Below are positions 7,989 to 16,703 of a DNA stretch of 64,000 nt, piece by piece. Position 1 is the first letter of the stretch. Every line of letters starts with the position of its first letter. Made by a program: the position numbers and the translations under genes. A model generated the notes under the pieces. It saw nothing but the letters and a program-made list of their open reading frames with translations, had not been told where the DNA came from and searched no databases. Source of the DNA: Haloactinospora alba (GTDB lineage: Bacteria; Actinomycetota; Actinomycetes; Streptosporangiales; Streptosporangiaceae); assembly GCF_006717075.1 (NCBI RefSeq), contig NZ_VFQC01000002.1, positions 434,001 to 498,000 of the forward strand, in the 5' to 3' direction.

Positions 7989-9143
7989 GTGGAATTCCGT
8001 GTGGACCGGGACGAACTGGCGGCGGCGGTCTCGTGGGCGGCCCGGGCGCTTCCGAGCCGGCCGGCCATGCCGGTTCTCGCCGGGATGAAGCTGGAACTGC
8101 CCGGGACGGGAACGGCGCAGCTGCGGGCCTCGGCGTTCGACTTCGACCTGTCCGCACAGGCCACCGCGACGGTCGAGGCGCAGAGCGGCGGTACGGTGCT
8201 CGTCCCCGGGAAACTGCTGGTGGACATCCTCCGCAACGTGCCGCCCGGACCGGTGACCGCGCGCCACGAGAGCGACCGGGTCACGTTCGCCTCCGGCGGG
8301 GCGCAGTTCACGATGCTCACGCTTCCGGTGACGGACTATCCCTCGCTGCCGGAGCTGCCGCCCGCTACGGGGCACGTGACGGGCGGGGGGTTCGCCACTG
8401 CCGTGGGCCAGGTGCGTCCGGCGGCGAGCAGGGACGACACGCTCGCGATGCTCACCGGCGTACACCTCTCCTGGTCGGGAGAGGAACTGTCCCTGGCCGC
8501 CACCGACCGTTACCGCCTCGCGATGCGGGAGCTCACCTGGAGTCCCGCGGCCCCCTGGTCCACGGGGTCGGCGCTGGTTCCCGCCCGTTCGCTGCAGGAG
8601 GCCGTCCGCTCGTTGTCGTCCGACTCCTCGGTCGCCGTCGCGCTGTCGGGCGGCGGTGGTGCGGAGGACACGCGGTCCCGCGGATCGGGAATGATCGGCT
8701 TCGCCGACGGCGGCTGGCACACCACCAGCCGGTTGCTCGACAGCGAGTTCGTCTCCTACGCGTCCCGTTTCCCCACCGACATCGCGGCCTGTGCCGAGGC
8801 GCGCACCGCGTCGTTGGCCGAGGGGGTGAAGCGGGTGGCACTGGTGGCGGACCGGAGCACGCCACTGCGCATGTCGTTCTCCCCGGAGGAGGTCGTGCTG
8901 GAGGCGGGGTCCGGGGAGGACGCGCAGGCGCGGGAGGCGGTACCGGTCACCTACGACGGTGAGCCCATGCGGGTCGCGTTCAACCCCGAGTACGTGCTCG
9001 ACGGTCTCGGCGCGGTCACCACCGACAGTGTGCGACTGGACCTCACGACCCCGACCAAGCCGGCCGTGATCTCCGAGCCGCCGGCTGCCGGGGAGGAACG
9101 CTCGCGGTTCCGGTACCTGGTGATGCCGCTACGCGTGGCGTGA
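7989..9143 (+). CDS. DNA polymerase III beta-clamp paralog
   Basis: 384 aa, the length of a sliding clamp. All three clamp domains can be followed: an N-terminal domain beginning MEFRVDRDELAAAVSWAARALP, the middle-domain LSLAATDRYRLAMRE motif, and a C-terminus ending YLVMPLRVA, matching the family YL(I/V)MP(V/M)R ending. GTG 7989 follows GGGGAGGCGAC. There is no dnaA, recF or gyrB beside it, so it is probably an accessory clamp and not the replicative dnaN. A likely role is in repair or translesion synthesis, or as an alternative clamp; this is inferred only from its isolation. Confidence 0.88.
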   Translation: MEFRVDRDELAAAVSWAARALPSRPAMPVLAGMKLELPGTGTAQLRASAFDFDLSAQATATVEAQSGGTVLVPGKLLVDILRNVPPGPVTARHESDRVTFASGGAQFTMLTLPVTDYPSLPELPPATGHVTGGGFATAVGQVRPAASRDDTLAMLTGVHLSWSGEELSLAATDRYRLAMRELTWSPAAPWSTGSALVPARSLQEAVRSLSSDSSVAVALSGGGGAEDTRSRGSGMIGFADGGWHTTSRLLDSEFVSYASRFPTDIAACAEARTASLAEGVKRVALVADRSTPLRMSFSPEEVVLEAGSGEDAQAREAVPVTYDGEPMRVAFNPEYVLDGLGAVTTDSVRLDLTTPTKPAVISEPPAAGEERSRFRYLVMPLRVA

Positions 9144-9234
9144 GGGCGGACACGCTCTCGGGGAGCGCGGGAGTTCCCGTACCCGCCGTACGAGTACCGG
9201 CGCCCCGTCCTCGGCGACGGCGACCGTGTGCCCG

Positions 9235-9288
9235 GAGCGGACCTCCCCGCCCCGGGCCGCTGGGGGACCGGGGCGGGGAGGTCCGCTC
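9235..9288. terminator. Bidirectional terminator between convergent genes
   Basis: A perfect 21-bp inverted repeat (9235-9255 with 9268-9288) with a 12-nt loop sits between the clamp gene (+) and the PPOX gene (-), whose stop codon overlaps its right arm. Confidence 0.8.
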
Positions 9289-9709
9289 AGTCGGGCCAGC
9301 CCTCGACGCTCTGGACCTCCTCGTCGTGGTCCGGGGCCAACGCGTAGTACAGCATGCGGTACCGCAGCAGCCGTTCGGAGATCGGCGCGGACCACCGTTG
9401 TGACATGGGGTGGCGGCGTCGGAGTATCCGGGCGGCGCGTTGGGCCTCGGCACCCTCCAGCTGCCGCGCCCGGCCGTGGACGGGGTTCCCGGAGGGGCGT
9501 CCGCGCGAGGTGCAGGGACGCAGGTCGGCGACCGGGTTCCGGCGCAGCCGTTGGGCCCGGTCCGAGTCCTCCCAGGCGCAGAAGAGGACGCGGCCGTTGT
9601 CCAGGGCGATGTTGACGGGTGTGTCGACGGACGTGCCGTCCTCGCCGTACGTGCTCAGTAGCGCTGTTCTCTGGCCGCGGAACGAGGTGAGGGGAGTGGC
9701 TGTGGACAT
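9287..9709 (-). CDS. PPOX-class (pyridoxamine oxidase-like/F420) flavin-binding protein
   Basis: 140 aa. The split-beta-barrel pattern of the pyridoxamine 5'-phosphate oxidase superfamily is visible: RTALLSTYGEDGTSVDTPVNIAL near the N-terminus, then VLFCAWEDSDRAQRLRRNPVADLRP. Actinobacterial members of this size usually use F420 or FMN. ATG 9709 follows GGAGACCCACG. Substrate unknown. Its promoter probably lies in the gap that holds the DnaA boxes. Confidence 0.75.
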   Translation of the reverse strand: MSTATPLTSFRGQRTALLSTYGEDGTSVDTPVNIALDNGRVLFCAWEDSDRAQRLRRNPVADLRPCTSRGRPSGNPVHGRARQLEGAEAQRAARILRRRHPMSQRWSAPISERLLRYRMLYYALAPDHDEEVQSVEGWPD

Positions 9710-9868
9710 CGTGGGTCTCCCTGCGGAAAGGCGTTACGTCCACAGTCCTTCCCACTGGTGACGTGTGCCACTCTCCGCGATTCCAGTGTGGATACGGGTG
9801 GCAGCGTAGCGGAATCGGGCTGGCCGTACCTGGGGCGGAGCGGTCCGGAATGAGCGTGAGAACCGCAG

Positions 9869-9942
9869 TTATCCACAAGTGTGGCCGGGGAAAGCGAAGT
9901 TATCCACCGGATTTCCCCAGCCTGTCCACATAGTTATCCACA
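9869..9942 (+). promoter_or_regulatory. Cluster of four DnaA-box-like sites
   Basis: Four 9-mers in the same orientation: TTATCCACA (9869-9877), TTATCCACC (9900-9908), CTGTCCACA (9922-9930) and TTATCCACA (9934-9942). Two are perfect matches to the classical DnaA box; the third resembles the actinobacterial TTGTCCACA. They occupy 74 bp of the 252-bp gap between the PPOX gene and the DUF2786 gene. Confidence 0.75.
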
Positions 9943-9961
9943 AGGTGTGTGTTGGGGCAGG

Positions 9962-10804
9962 TCACTCACCATCGGACAGTTCGGAATTGCCGCCCTGGCC
10001 GACCGCGGTGCCCGCCGAGCCCAACTCGGCCCGGCGTCCGCGGATGTAGCCAGCCCGCGCGCCGCCGCGATGGTGTGTACGCTCCGGCCGGGTTTGCGGT
10101 AGTTCCGGGAACCGCCGTTGGAAGTCCTCGCGCACTCGGTCCACATCCGTGCGCAACACGACCTCCGCGCCCTGTTTCGACTCCTCCTGGCCGGCCTCGC
10201 CGCCCTCCTCGGAGTCGGCGCCGGCCTGGGACGGATCCTCGCGCAGCCGGCTGCGGAACTCGCGGATGCGCTCCGCCACCGCGTACCCGTAGGCCCGGAT
10301 GAACGAACGGTAGAACCGGTTACGCTCCGTGGTTAGTGTCGACCGGTCGTAGTTGCGCATCTCCCGTAGGTCCGCCACGTGGTTGCGTGTCGTGAACTTC
10401 GCGGACGCTTCCATCTGCATCGTGATCGAGGGGAGCAACACCCGCAGCGCGTCGAGGGCTGTGGCGGTGCCCACGATGATCAGCGTACGTTCGGTGTTGG
10501 CGGAGGTGTTGCCGCGCACCGCCGACTGGCAGCCGTACGCCGCGGCGATGCCTGCCAGCGCCTTGACCCGCGCCTTGCCGTGTCCGCCCACGCCGGAGAC
10601 GGGGAAGTCCATCCGGGTGACGGATTCGGGATCCTCACCACGCTGCGCACGCGCCTCGGCCTCCGCGATGGCGTGGCGGGTCATGAGTTCGGCTGCTTTG
10701 GCGGTGAATGCCTGGCTCTCGGCATCAGTAACCGAGGTGTCCTCCGCCATGCGAAGGAGACCTCGGACCCGCTCGATCATCTTCTGACGATCTTTGGCTG
10801 TCAT
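9962..10804 (-). CDS. DUF2786-domain protein
   Basis: 280 aa from ATG 10804; the open frame extends further upstream but the extra residues look like random high-GC translation. The N-terminus DRQKMIERVRGLLRMAEDT, followed by SQAFTAKAAELMTRHAI, is the DUF2786 helical domain (often just after a start codon). The middle part resembles the associated DUF7168-like segment. The family is common in actinomycetes and phages and has no assigned function. The C-terminal ~70 residues are acidic then Arg-rich and probably disordered. The stop lies 20 nt from the DnaA-box cluster. Confidence 0.8.
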   Translation of the reverse strand: MTAKDRQKMIERVRGLLRMAEDTSVTDAESQAFTAKAAELMTRHAIAEAEARAQRGEDPESVTRMDFPVSGVGGHGKARVKALAGIAAAYGCQSAVRGNTSANTERTLIIVGTATALDALRVLLPSITMQMEASAKFTTRNHVADLREMRNYDRSTLTTERNRFYRSFIRAYGYAVAERIREFRSRLREDPSQAGADSEEGGEAGQEESKQGAEVVLRTDVDRVREDFQRRFPELPQTRPERTHHRGGARAGYIRGRRAELGSAGTAVGQGGNSELSDGE

Positions 10805-11054
10805 GGGTAGGTTGAGTGTCCCCCGTGATGAGTTCGGTTCGCAGCCGCCTAGAACACCCGGGCCGGGTGCGGTTGTTCCGCGCGGCCTCCACGCCGTTGT
10901 CGAGCATGGCACAGATTACGGGGCGGATACCTACCCGGGGGTCGTGAACAGGCGGAGTGTCGCGGGCCGGGACAGCCGCGCGGCGTGAGGATTCACACGT
11001 GGGGCGTTCCCACGTCCTTCCTGCTCACAGAGTCTGGTGGTGGCTTCGCGGCAG

Positions 11055-11513
11055 TTACCGGCTCCGGCCGCCGGCCACCATCCCGATCACCCCGAGAATG
11101 GCCCAGATCGCCCCGCCGGCCAGCAGTCCGACGAACGCCGCCGGGATCCATCCCAGCAGGATACTGGTGAGCAGCGGTCCGCTGAGGATCGTGGAGACGT
11201 AGGAGAAGACGCCCGTTCCCGCGGCGCCCAGCAGGGCGGGAGGCATCGCGGTCCGCCACGGGTACTGGCTGGCGTAGCGGCGGGCGCGCCGGTCGCCCTT
11301 GCTGCTGAACAGTGCCACGGCACCGCCGACCAGCGCGAAGAAGAAGATTCCCGTGCTCGCCCCGTTCAGCAGGGCCTCCAGGACGTTCGGCGACAGGTTC
11401 AGCAGGAAGGACCCGACACCGGTGACAGCTCCGGCTGCCGTGGCCGTCCCCCAGGGCCAGATCATCGTCGCCGAGGCGACGGGAGTGAATGCGTTGCCGC
11501 GCTCCAGCGTCAT
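11055..11513 (-). CDS. Small multi-pass membrane protein, unknown
   Basis: 152 aa with about four hydrophobic segments (roughly residues 20-45, 50-72, 90-115, 120-145). ATG 11513 has a strong GAGGAG Shine-Dalgarno. No family is recognised. A 7-bp inverted repeat at 11603-11621 lies upstream in its presumed promoter region. Confidence 0.65.
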   Translation of the reverse strand: MTLERGNAFTPVASATMIWPWGTATAAGAVTGVGSFLLNLSPNVLEALLNGASTGIFFFALVGGAVALFSSKGDRRARRYASQYPWRTAMPPALLGAAGTGVFSYVSTILSGPLLTSILLGWIPAAFVGLLAGGAIWAILGVIGMVAGGRSR

Positions 11514-11602
11514 GTCTGCTCCTCGATTCCGTGAGCGGTGCTCAGCCCGGTCCGGTAGGCGGGCCGGTCATACCAGCGTGCCCGGGTGGCGGCTACCAGC
11601 GC

Positions 11603-11621
11603 ATCAGGGCACACCCCTGAT
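11603..11621. promoter_or_regulatory. Inverted repeat ATCAGGG-N5-CCCTGAT
   Basis: 7-bp arms at 11603-11609 and 11615-11621, with a third partial copy CCCCTGA just beyond. It sits about 90 nt upstream of the membrane-protein gene and could be an operator. Confidence 0.35.
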
Positions 11622-11767
11622 GTACCCCTGACGTCGTCGCTCGGCACCTCACGCGCTCGTTTTCCACATGATTGGGGATTGCTTTCCCAGGGTCAACGAC
11701 TGGCGCCGCTCTCACGTGCCCGGCGAGCCGATCCCGTGGCGAGGGCGCGGCGGACAGCGTGGTGCGG

Positions 11768-12625
11768 TCACGTGCCCTGGGAGTCCGAAACGGAGAGTTC
11801 CCGCAGCCACTCCGGGGGGAGCACCCGGACGCCGTTCTGCTCGCCGCCCACGGCGGCCTCATCCCGTGTGACCACCAACGCCGGGGAACCGCCGCTGTTC
11901 AGGGCGTTCTCCACCGCTGAGCTGGTGCCGTACCCGGTCACGACCTCCACCCCGGCTTCGGGAGGCGCGGTCGGCGCGGCGCCGTCCACAGCGAGCAGCA
12001 CCCGCGGGAACCACCGGTGCAACGGTGCCTGCGGCAGGTGCTGGGGGACGGCCCTACCCGGAACACCGTGCCGGGCGAGGGCGGCGAGCGAAGCGCGCAA
12101 CTCCCGCGCGCCACCCAGCCGCGCGCTGGCGGTGTGCGCGTCCACAACCAGGACCGGGTGCCGTTCGAGCGCCGCGCGCGCCTCCGGCCAGATCCGACGG
12201 AAGGCGGGCAGCAGCGGCAGGCTCTCGACCCGGTCGGCCCGGACCCACCGGATGTCCGCGCTCTCCGCGCTCCCCGGGGAGAACGCCCGCTTTTCCGCAG
12301 CCTGCGCCAGGACCGTGTCGTAGCGCCAGACCGTGTGCTCCTGACGGTGGATGCCGGTCACGGTGATCTCGCCCAGTTCCCCGGCGACCTCCTCGCGGAA
12401 CTCCCGCAGCGCCCCCTGGACCGGGGACTCGCCGCTGTCCAGCGCCCCGCCGGGCAGTCCCCAGGTGTTGCCGTGGTGGCTCCACCACGAACGGTGCTGC
12501 AACAGGATGTGGCCGATTCCGGCCACGTCCCGTCCGCACAGCAACAGCCCGGAGGCTCCGTACCGCCCCCACCGCCGCGTTCCGTCGGGCAGGAACACCC
12601 AACCGTCCCCGTCACCTGCGCTCAC
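11768..12625 (-). CDS. NUDIX hydrolase fused to a degenerate PIN/NYN-like domain
   Basis: 285 aa. Residues ~20-155 are a NUDIX domain with a full Nudix box (G x5 E x7 REFREEVAGE at about residues 58-81), which binds metal and hydrolyses nucleoside-diphosphate-linked compounds. Residues ~157-280 contain VLVVDAHTASARL and later ALVVTRDEAAV...GVRVLPPEWL. This layout resembles the VVDGxNV...VTxDRxL...GPxWL pattern of NYN/PIN-like nuclease domains fused to NUDIX in other actinomycetes, but the metal-binding Asn and several acids appear replaced. GTG 12625 follows AAAGGAG. Confidence 0.75.
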   Translation of the reverse strand: MSAGDGDGWVFLPDGTRRWGRYGASGLLLCGRDVAGIGHILLQHRSWWSHHGNTWGLPGGALDSGESPVQGALREFREEVAGELGEITVTGIHRQEHTVWRYDTVLAQAAEKRAFSPGSAESADIRWVRADRVESLPLLPAFRRIWPEARAALERHPVLVVDAHTASARLGGARELRASLAALARHGVPGRAVPQHLPQAPLHRWFPRVLLAVDGAAPTAPPEAGVEVVTGYGTSSAVENALNSGGSPALVVTRDEAAVGGEQNGVRVLPPEWLRELSVSDSQGT

Positions 12626-12753
12626 GCCGTCCGTCTCCTTTCCGGCTCCGTCCCGTCCCGGTCGCCGTGCCGTACAACGTCGGCAACCATCACGGTCTTT
12701 CCCCGCTTCGCGCCGCGGCGGAAGCCTTGCGCCCTCTGGTTACTATTCCCTCG

Positions 12754-14025
12754 ATGGCCAGAGTGACGATGGATGCCGTGAGAATCCCGGTATACACCCT
12801 CGACCTGGTGAGGCGGTACTGGGCACCCCTGCTGTGCGTGTACACCGCTGGCACCTTCCTGCACGGGATGCTGCTGCGCGGCATGGTGTGGATCTCCGAC
12901 ATCAACGCTGTCGTGGGTCTGCTCGGGCTCGGCCTGGCGACCCTGGTGACCCTGGCGACCACCATCCTCATGTTCCACATGCTGCGTCCGGGACTTCCGG
13001 TGGTGGACACCGAGCTCGTCGGCGCCCGCCCGGTCAAGTCCCGCGGGGAACGCGTCGTGGTGGACGCCGTCGCGATGGCGATCCTGCCGTTCCTGGTGTT
13101 CTACAGCGCCTGGGGGATGTACGCCGAGGAGTTCCGGACCTACAGCCAGAACCTGGTCAACGAGCGCGGGATCACCGGCTACGTGGAAACGGCCGAACTC
13201 AGCGCGTTCGGCCTTCCCCTCGCGTTCGCGCTGGCCTGTTGGTGCCTGCGCCTCGTGGTCGAACGCTACTACAACAGCACCGGGAACACCGTGCTCGGGC
13301 TGCTGACGGCGGTCTTCGAGGCCAACTGGATGTTCCTGATGGTGTTCTCCGTGGCGCAGCTGATCGACCGCGGCCAGGCGTGGCTCGCCGACCGTGTCGT
13401 GTGGGAGGGGATGCAGCACGGCCTCCAGGACTTCCTGCGGTGGGTGAACGACGCATTCCCCCTGCCCTTCGAGGTGAGCTATCCCGCCGCGCTGGCGGTG
13501 GCCGCCGCGGTCTGGAGCGACCTGAAGGAGGGGCTGCTGGGGCCGCTGTTGTGGTTGACGATCGCCGCGGTCGTCTTCGGGGCCGAGCTGGACAAACACG
13601 AGTCGCTGTTCCGCAAGGGGTCCCGAGGGGAGCGGCTGGAGAAGGCGGTCGGCCGAACCCCCGGAATGGTGCGTGGGATCGGGAAGTTCGCGGGACGCGA
13701 CCTGCACGACAAGTACACCCCGTTCCTCAACTCCTTCCGGCTCATCCTGCGGGTCAGCCCGGTGTTCTACCTGGCGTTCTGCCTGTACTACACACTCATG
13801 GAGCTGGGCGCCGGGTGGCTGGAACGGGGGATCTACGTCCTCGTCGGCCCCGCGGACTTCCTCGGCTGGTGGTGGCAGTGGCTGGAGCCGGTCACCATCG
13901 GTGTGGACGCGCTGCACGAGCTGCTGCGGGTGTGCCTGCTCGCGGCCACGTTCGAGCTGATCCTGCGCCGGATCAGCGCCAGCAGCACCGGGCGGCGCGC
14001 CAGACGGCCGGTCCGCGCCGAGTGA
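12754..14025 (+). CDS. Multi-pass membrane protein, unknown
   Basis: 423 aa from ATG 12754. A TACTAT -10-like hexamer at 12741-12746 ends 7 nt before this ATG, which would give a leaderless mRNA; a GTG at 12667 is an alternative start. At least seven hydrophobic segments are visible (for example around residues 20-40, 45-75, 90-110, 140-165, 185-210, 270-290, 330-360). A charged central loop is rich in Lys/Arg/Glu. No family is recognised. Confidence 0.7.
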   Translation: MARVTMDAVRIPVYTLDLVRRYWAPLLCVYTAGTFLHGMLLRGMVWISDINAVVGLLGLGLATLVTLATTILMFHMLRPGLPVVDTELVGARPVKSRGERVVVDAVAMAILPFLVFYSAWGMYAEEFRTYSQNLVNERGITGYVETAELSAFGLPLAFALACWCLRLVVERYYNSTGNTVLGLLTAVFEANWMFLMVFSVAQLIDRGQAWLADRVVWEGMQHGLQDFLRWVNDAFPLPFEVSYPAALAVAAAVWSDLKEGLLGPLLWLTIAAVVFGAELDKHESLFRKGSRGERLEKAVGRTPGMVRGIGKFAGRDLHDKYTPFLNSFRLILRVSPVFYLAFCLYYTLMELGAGWLERGIYVLVGPADFLGWWWQWLEPVTIGVDALHELLRVCLLAATFELILRRISASSTGRRARRPVRAE

Positions 14026-14040
14026 GCCCGGCCCCTGACC

Positions 14041-14082
14041 GGCGGACGCCTGTCCTGCCGCGCGGCAGGACAGGCGTCCGCC
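14041..14082. terminator. Bidirectional terminator
   Basis: Perfect 19-bp stem (14041-14059 with 14064-14082), GCGC loop, between convergent genes at 12754-14025 and 14092-14904. Confidence 0.85.
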
Positions 14083-14091
14083 GAACAGTGC

Positions 14092-14904
14092 CTACTCCGG
14101 CGGCTGGTCGAACAGGGCCGCCTCGGGTTCGGGCTCGGATGCGTCGTCGCGCGTGTCCACCCGGACCTCGAACCGCAGTGAGTCCACGGCGTCCTCGGGG
14201 ACCAGGTAACTCACCACGACGCCTCGTTCGGTTCCGGCCTCGAGCTCGGGAAGTTCCAGGCCCCGGCACCCGTTCAGACCCGAGACCGCCCCGTCCGGGA
14301 GGCTGCGGGACGTGTACTCGGTCGTGGGGGTCCAGGAACGTCCCCGGTCGTCCACGGCGCGGAACCGGCAGGAGGCCTCCAGGCGTTCCCCCGCCTCGGC
14401 GCTTTCCGGGGTGGCGGTGAAGACCGCGTCGACGAGCCGCTGACCGTCGGACGGAGCGTCGAGGAACTCACCGGTCGCGTCGAGAACCACGCCCTTGATC
14501 TCCCACTGGCTCCCGGCGAGCTCGGTAGTGGTCCCGTCGACAGGGGCCGCTGACGGCGGCATCAACCCGGAGGCGAGCACGGACCGGCGCTCCAGCCACC
14601 ACGGCACCCCCAGGGTGACGGGCAGAAGCACGAGCAACGCCAGGACGTAGGGCAGGTGGAGGCGTTTCCACAGGGGCGCGGCCCGCCTCGGACCCGCGGG
14701 GGCGGGAGTGCGCGGCGGGCCGGACGGTGGTTGGTGCGGCGGGGGAGCGCCGCCGCCCGGCCCGGGTGGTGGTGGGCCAGGGGGCGGTGTCGGCGGCCGG
14801 GGAGGCTGTGTTCCCGGCGGTGCCGGTGGGGTACCCCACGCTCCGGGGTGCGGCGGTGGAGCGGGAGGAGGGTGACCGTGGTTGCGGGGATCGGGGTGTG
14901 ACAT
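14092..14904 (-). CDS. Single-pass membrane protein with Pro-rich N-terminus
   Basis: 270 aa. Residues 1-75 are almost only Pro, Gly and His. A single membrane segment (about residues 85-102, YVLALLVLLPVTLGVPWWL) is followed by an extracytoplasmic beta-rich domain of ~165 aa ending in acidic residues. It is the last gene of a three-gene set (16144 to 14092) whose products share this anchor-plus-beta-domain layout. Function unknown. Confidence 0.7.
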   Translation of the reverse strand: MSHPDPRNHGHPPPAPPPHPGAWGTPPAPPGTQPPRPPTPPPGPPPPGPGGGAPPPHQPPSGPPRTPAPAGPRRAAPLWKRLHLPYVLALLVLLPVTLGVPWWLERRSVLASGLMPPSAAPVDGTTTELAGSQWEIKGVVLDATGEFLDAPSDGQRLVDAVFTATPESAEAGERLEASCRFRAVDDRGRSWTPTTEYTSRSLPDGAVSGLNGCRGLELPELEAGTERGVVVSYLVPEDAVDSLRFEVRVDTRDDASEPEPEAALFDQPPE

Positions 14905-14918
14905 GTCCGGCGCACCAC

Positions 14919-15521
14919 CTAGCGGGTTTCGGTCGGTGGGAGTGAGACGGATTCGTCCGCCGTGTCGATCCTTCGGGTGAGTTCCTCACCTTCCAGTTCC
15001 AGGTCGGCCTCGGCCTGGGCGGCCAGCCGTGTCTCCGCGGACTCGGAGAGGGCGACGCGCAGTGCGGGGTCGGCGAGCTGGTCCTCGGGCACCTCGAAGG
15101 CGAACGCGCCGTAACGCGGTATACCGGGGTCGAAGCGCGCGGCTGTACCGCTGAGCGTGTTGTTCAACCAGGAACTGCCGCTGTAGGTGGCGCCCGTGCC
15201 GGTGTCCAGCTCCGGGTGGACGGAGGTCAGGGTCGTCCGGGTGGACTCCACCGTCGCCCAGACGATCACCCAGACCCCGTTGGCCTCGATCGGCTGCGGG
15301 CCTCCGGTGCTGTCGGCGTCCGCCGCGCTGCGGGCGAGCTGCACCTTGTCCACGGTGAGCGTGAACCGCTCGGCGTCCACCGCCGTTCCGGCGGTGCCGG
15401 AGTACGTGACCGGTTCGGTCAGCTCCTCGGCGGAGGGGATCATCCGGTGCGCGCCCATGATCGCCGCGATCAGAGTGGCGCTGATGACGGTGGTGAGGGT
15501 CCAGTGGACGAACCGGGACAT
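14919..15521 (-). CDS. Membrane-anchored DUF4352-like protein
   Basis: 200 aa from ATG 15521, chosen over GTG 15530 because AGGAG lies 8 nt upstream of the ATG. One N-terminal membrane anchor (residues ~8-25) precedes an Ig-like domain with DAERFTLTVDKVQLAR and GVWVIVWATVEST, which looks like the DUF4352/telokin-like fold of secreted accessory proteins. Five nt separate it from the upstream stop, and 14 nt from the next gene, so the set is probably one operon. Confidence 0.7.
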   Translation of the reverse strand: MSRFVHWTLTTVISATLIAAIMGAHRMIPSAEELTEPVTYSGTAGTAVDAERFTLTVDKVQLARSAADADSTGGPQPIEANGVWVIVWATVESTRTTLTSVHPELDTGTGATYSGSSWLNNTLSGTAARFDPGIPRYGAFAFEVPEDQLADPALRVALSESAETRLAAQAEADLELEGEELTRRIDTADESVSLPPTETR

Positions 15522-15526
15522 GGCCT

Positions 15527-16144
15527 TCACTCCTGAGTGACGGGAAGGGTGACCTCAGCGGCGGTGTCGCTGGTCGCGAACCAGCGGGAGCTCCGGTCGG
15601 CGAACCCCGGCTTGTGCTCGGCCTCGCTGACGGCGACCGTGATCTCCTCCAACTCCTCCGGGACGGAACCACCGGAGGGCAGCGGCCAGCGCATGAGAAC
15701 CGTCTCCGGCATGTGCGGCTGGATGCTGGTGACGGGCAGCTCGGGGGCGCGCTCGAACACCAGGGAGAACTCGTCGGGAGGTGTTCCGCCGGGGGACAGG
15801 TCGGCCTCGATGGTCGACCGCAGTTCGCTGAGGCGGAAGGGCTCGTCGTCGTGGGACGTGAGCTCGGCTCGTACCTCCACGCCCGGGGTTCCCTCGGGGC
15901 CGGCCCCAGCGGAGCTGACCGCCTCGTGCGGGGTGAGGGTGAACATCGTGTTCTTCATGGGGGAGCCGGGTTGGAGCACCCGGTCCGCGTCGGACGCGCG
16001 GGCGAGGCCACCCATGGCCCACGTGGCCAGCGTGACGGCGCCGGCGAGGACACCGGATACCGTGACGAGGACGACCCGCGCGGCGGTGCTGCGGGGCAGG
16101 ATGTGCCCCGGATCGTCGTTGGGGGTGGGTGCGTGGTGTGCCAC
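15527..16144 (-). CDS. Membrane-anchored secreted-domain protein
   Basis: 205 aa if translation begins at GTG 16144; the frame is open to 16240, where only a TTG is found, so the start is uncertain and neither has a clear Shine-Dalgarno. A membrane segment near residues 22-44 (VVLVTVSGVLAGAVTLATWAMG) precedes an extracytoplasmic beta-domain. It is first of three co-directional genes with similar layout. Function unknown. Confidence 0.65.
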   Translation of the reverse strand: MAHHAPTPNDDPGHILPRSTAARVVLVTVSGVLAGAVTLATWAMGGLARASDADRVLQPGSPMKNTMFTLTPHEAVSSAGAGPEGTPGVEVRAELTSHDDEPFRLSELRSTIEADLSPGGTPPDEFSLVFERAPELPVTSIQPHMPETVLMRWPLPSGGSVPEELEEITVAVSEAEHKPGFADRSSRWFATSDTAAEVTLPVTQE

Positions 16145-16453
16145 GGGAACGAAGTGTATGCGCAACCGTCCGGGCGTGGCTTCCGGAGTACGCGTCCGGC
16201 CGCTCCGGTGTGGACGAGGGGGTTTCCGGGAAGACAACAAGGACGCGGTCCCGCGGCTGGCGCCGGCGGGACTCTCCCCGATTCCCGGGTGTAAGCGGAC
16301 TGAAACTTGGCCACAAGGCGCTCTCTCTAGCGTGAACGGTGTTCAGCGGGAGCGGTGTCCGCGTGAGTACCTCGCGGGCGCCCGGCCCGGTCGTTACGGA
16401 TAGGACGGTCCCACACCCCCGTCCTTCACCACACGTGCGGATGGGAACGAGAG

Positions 16454-16645
16454 ATGTCGACTGCCGAGCTGACCTCCACGCCGGGGGAAGAGTTCTTGGA
16501 GATCATCGCGGATCTCGAGGGGGAGGGGCTCCTCCCACCGGTACACGCCAAACTGGACCCGATCAGCGACGACCCGCGTCCTGTCGAGGAGAGGGAACCG
16601 GCCGAGGAGGACACCGAGGAGATCGAGGAGATCGACTGGCCGTGA
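16454..16645 (+). CDS. Acidic micro-protein with AKLDP motif, copy 1
   Basis: 63 aa, ATG 16454 after GGAACGAGAG. Sequence features: a short helical-looking N-terminus (EEFLEIIADLEGEGLL), then VHAKLDPISDDPRPVEE and a run of Glu/Asp ending IDWP. There are no Cys residues and no signal peptide. The motif AKLDP, followed by Pro and acidic residues, recurs in the next small gene. A RiPP precursor or peptide signal is conceivable, but no modifying enzyme is adjacent. Confidence 0.6.
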   Translation: MSTAELTSTPGEEFLEIIADLEGEGLLPPVHAKLDPISDDPRPVEEREPAEEDTEEIEEIDWP

Positions 16646-16703
16646 TGTTCCGGTAGCCGAATCCCGCACAGCCCATGGGAAACCCAGTGTGAGGAGTGCG
16701 GAT

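Noticed and set aside
9869-9942. Replication origin (oriC)
   Set aside because: Only four DnaA boxes and no dnaA, gyrB or AT-rich unwinding element nearby; a regulatory or titration site is more likely.
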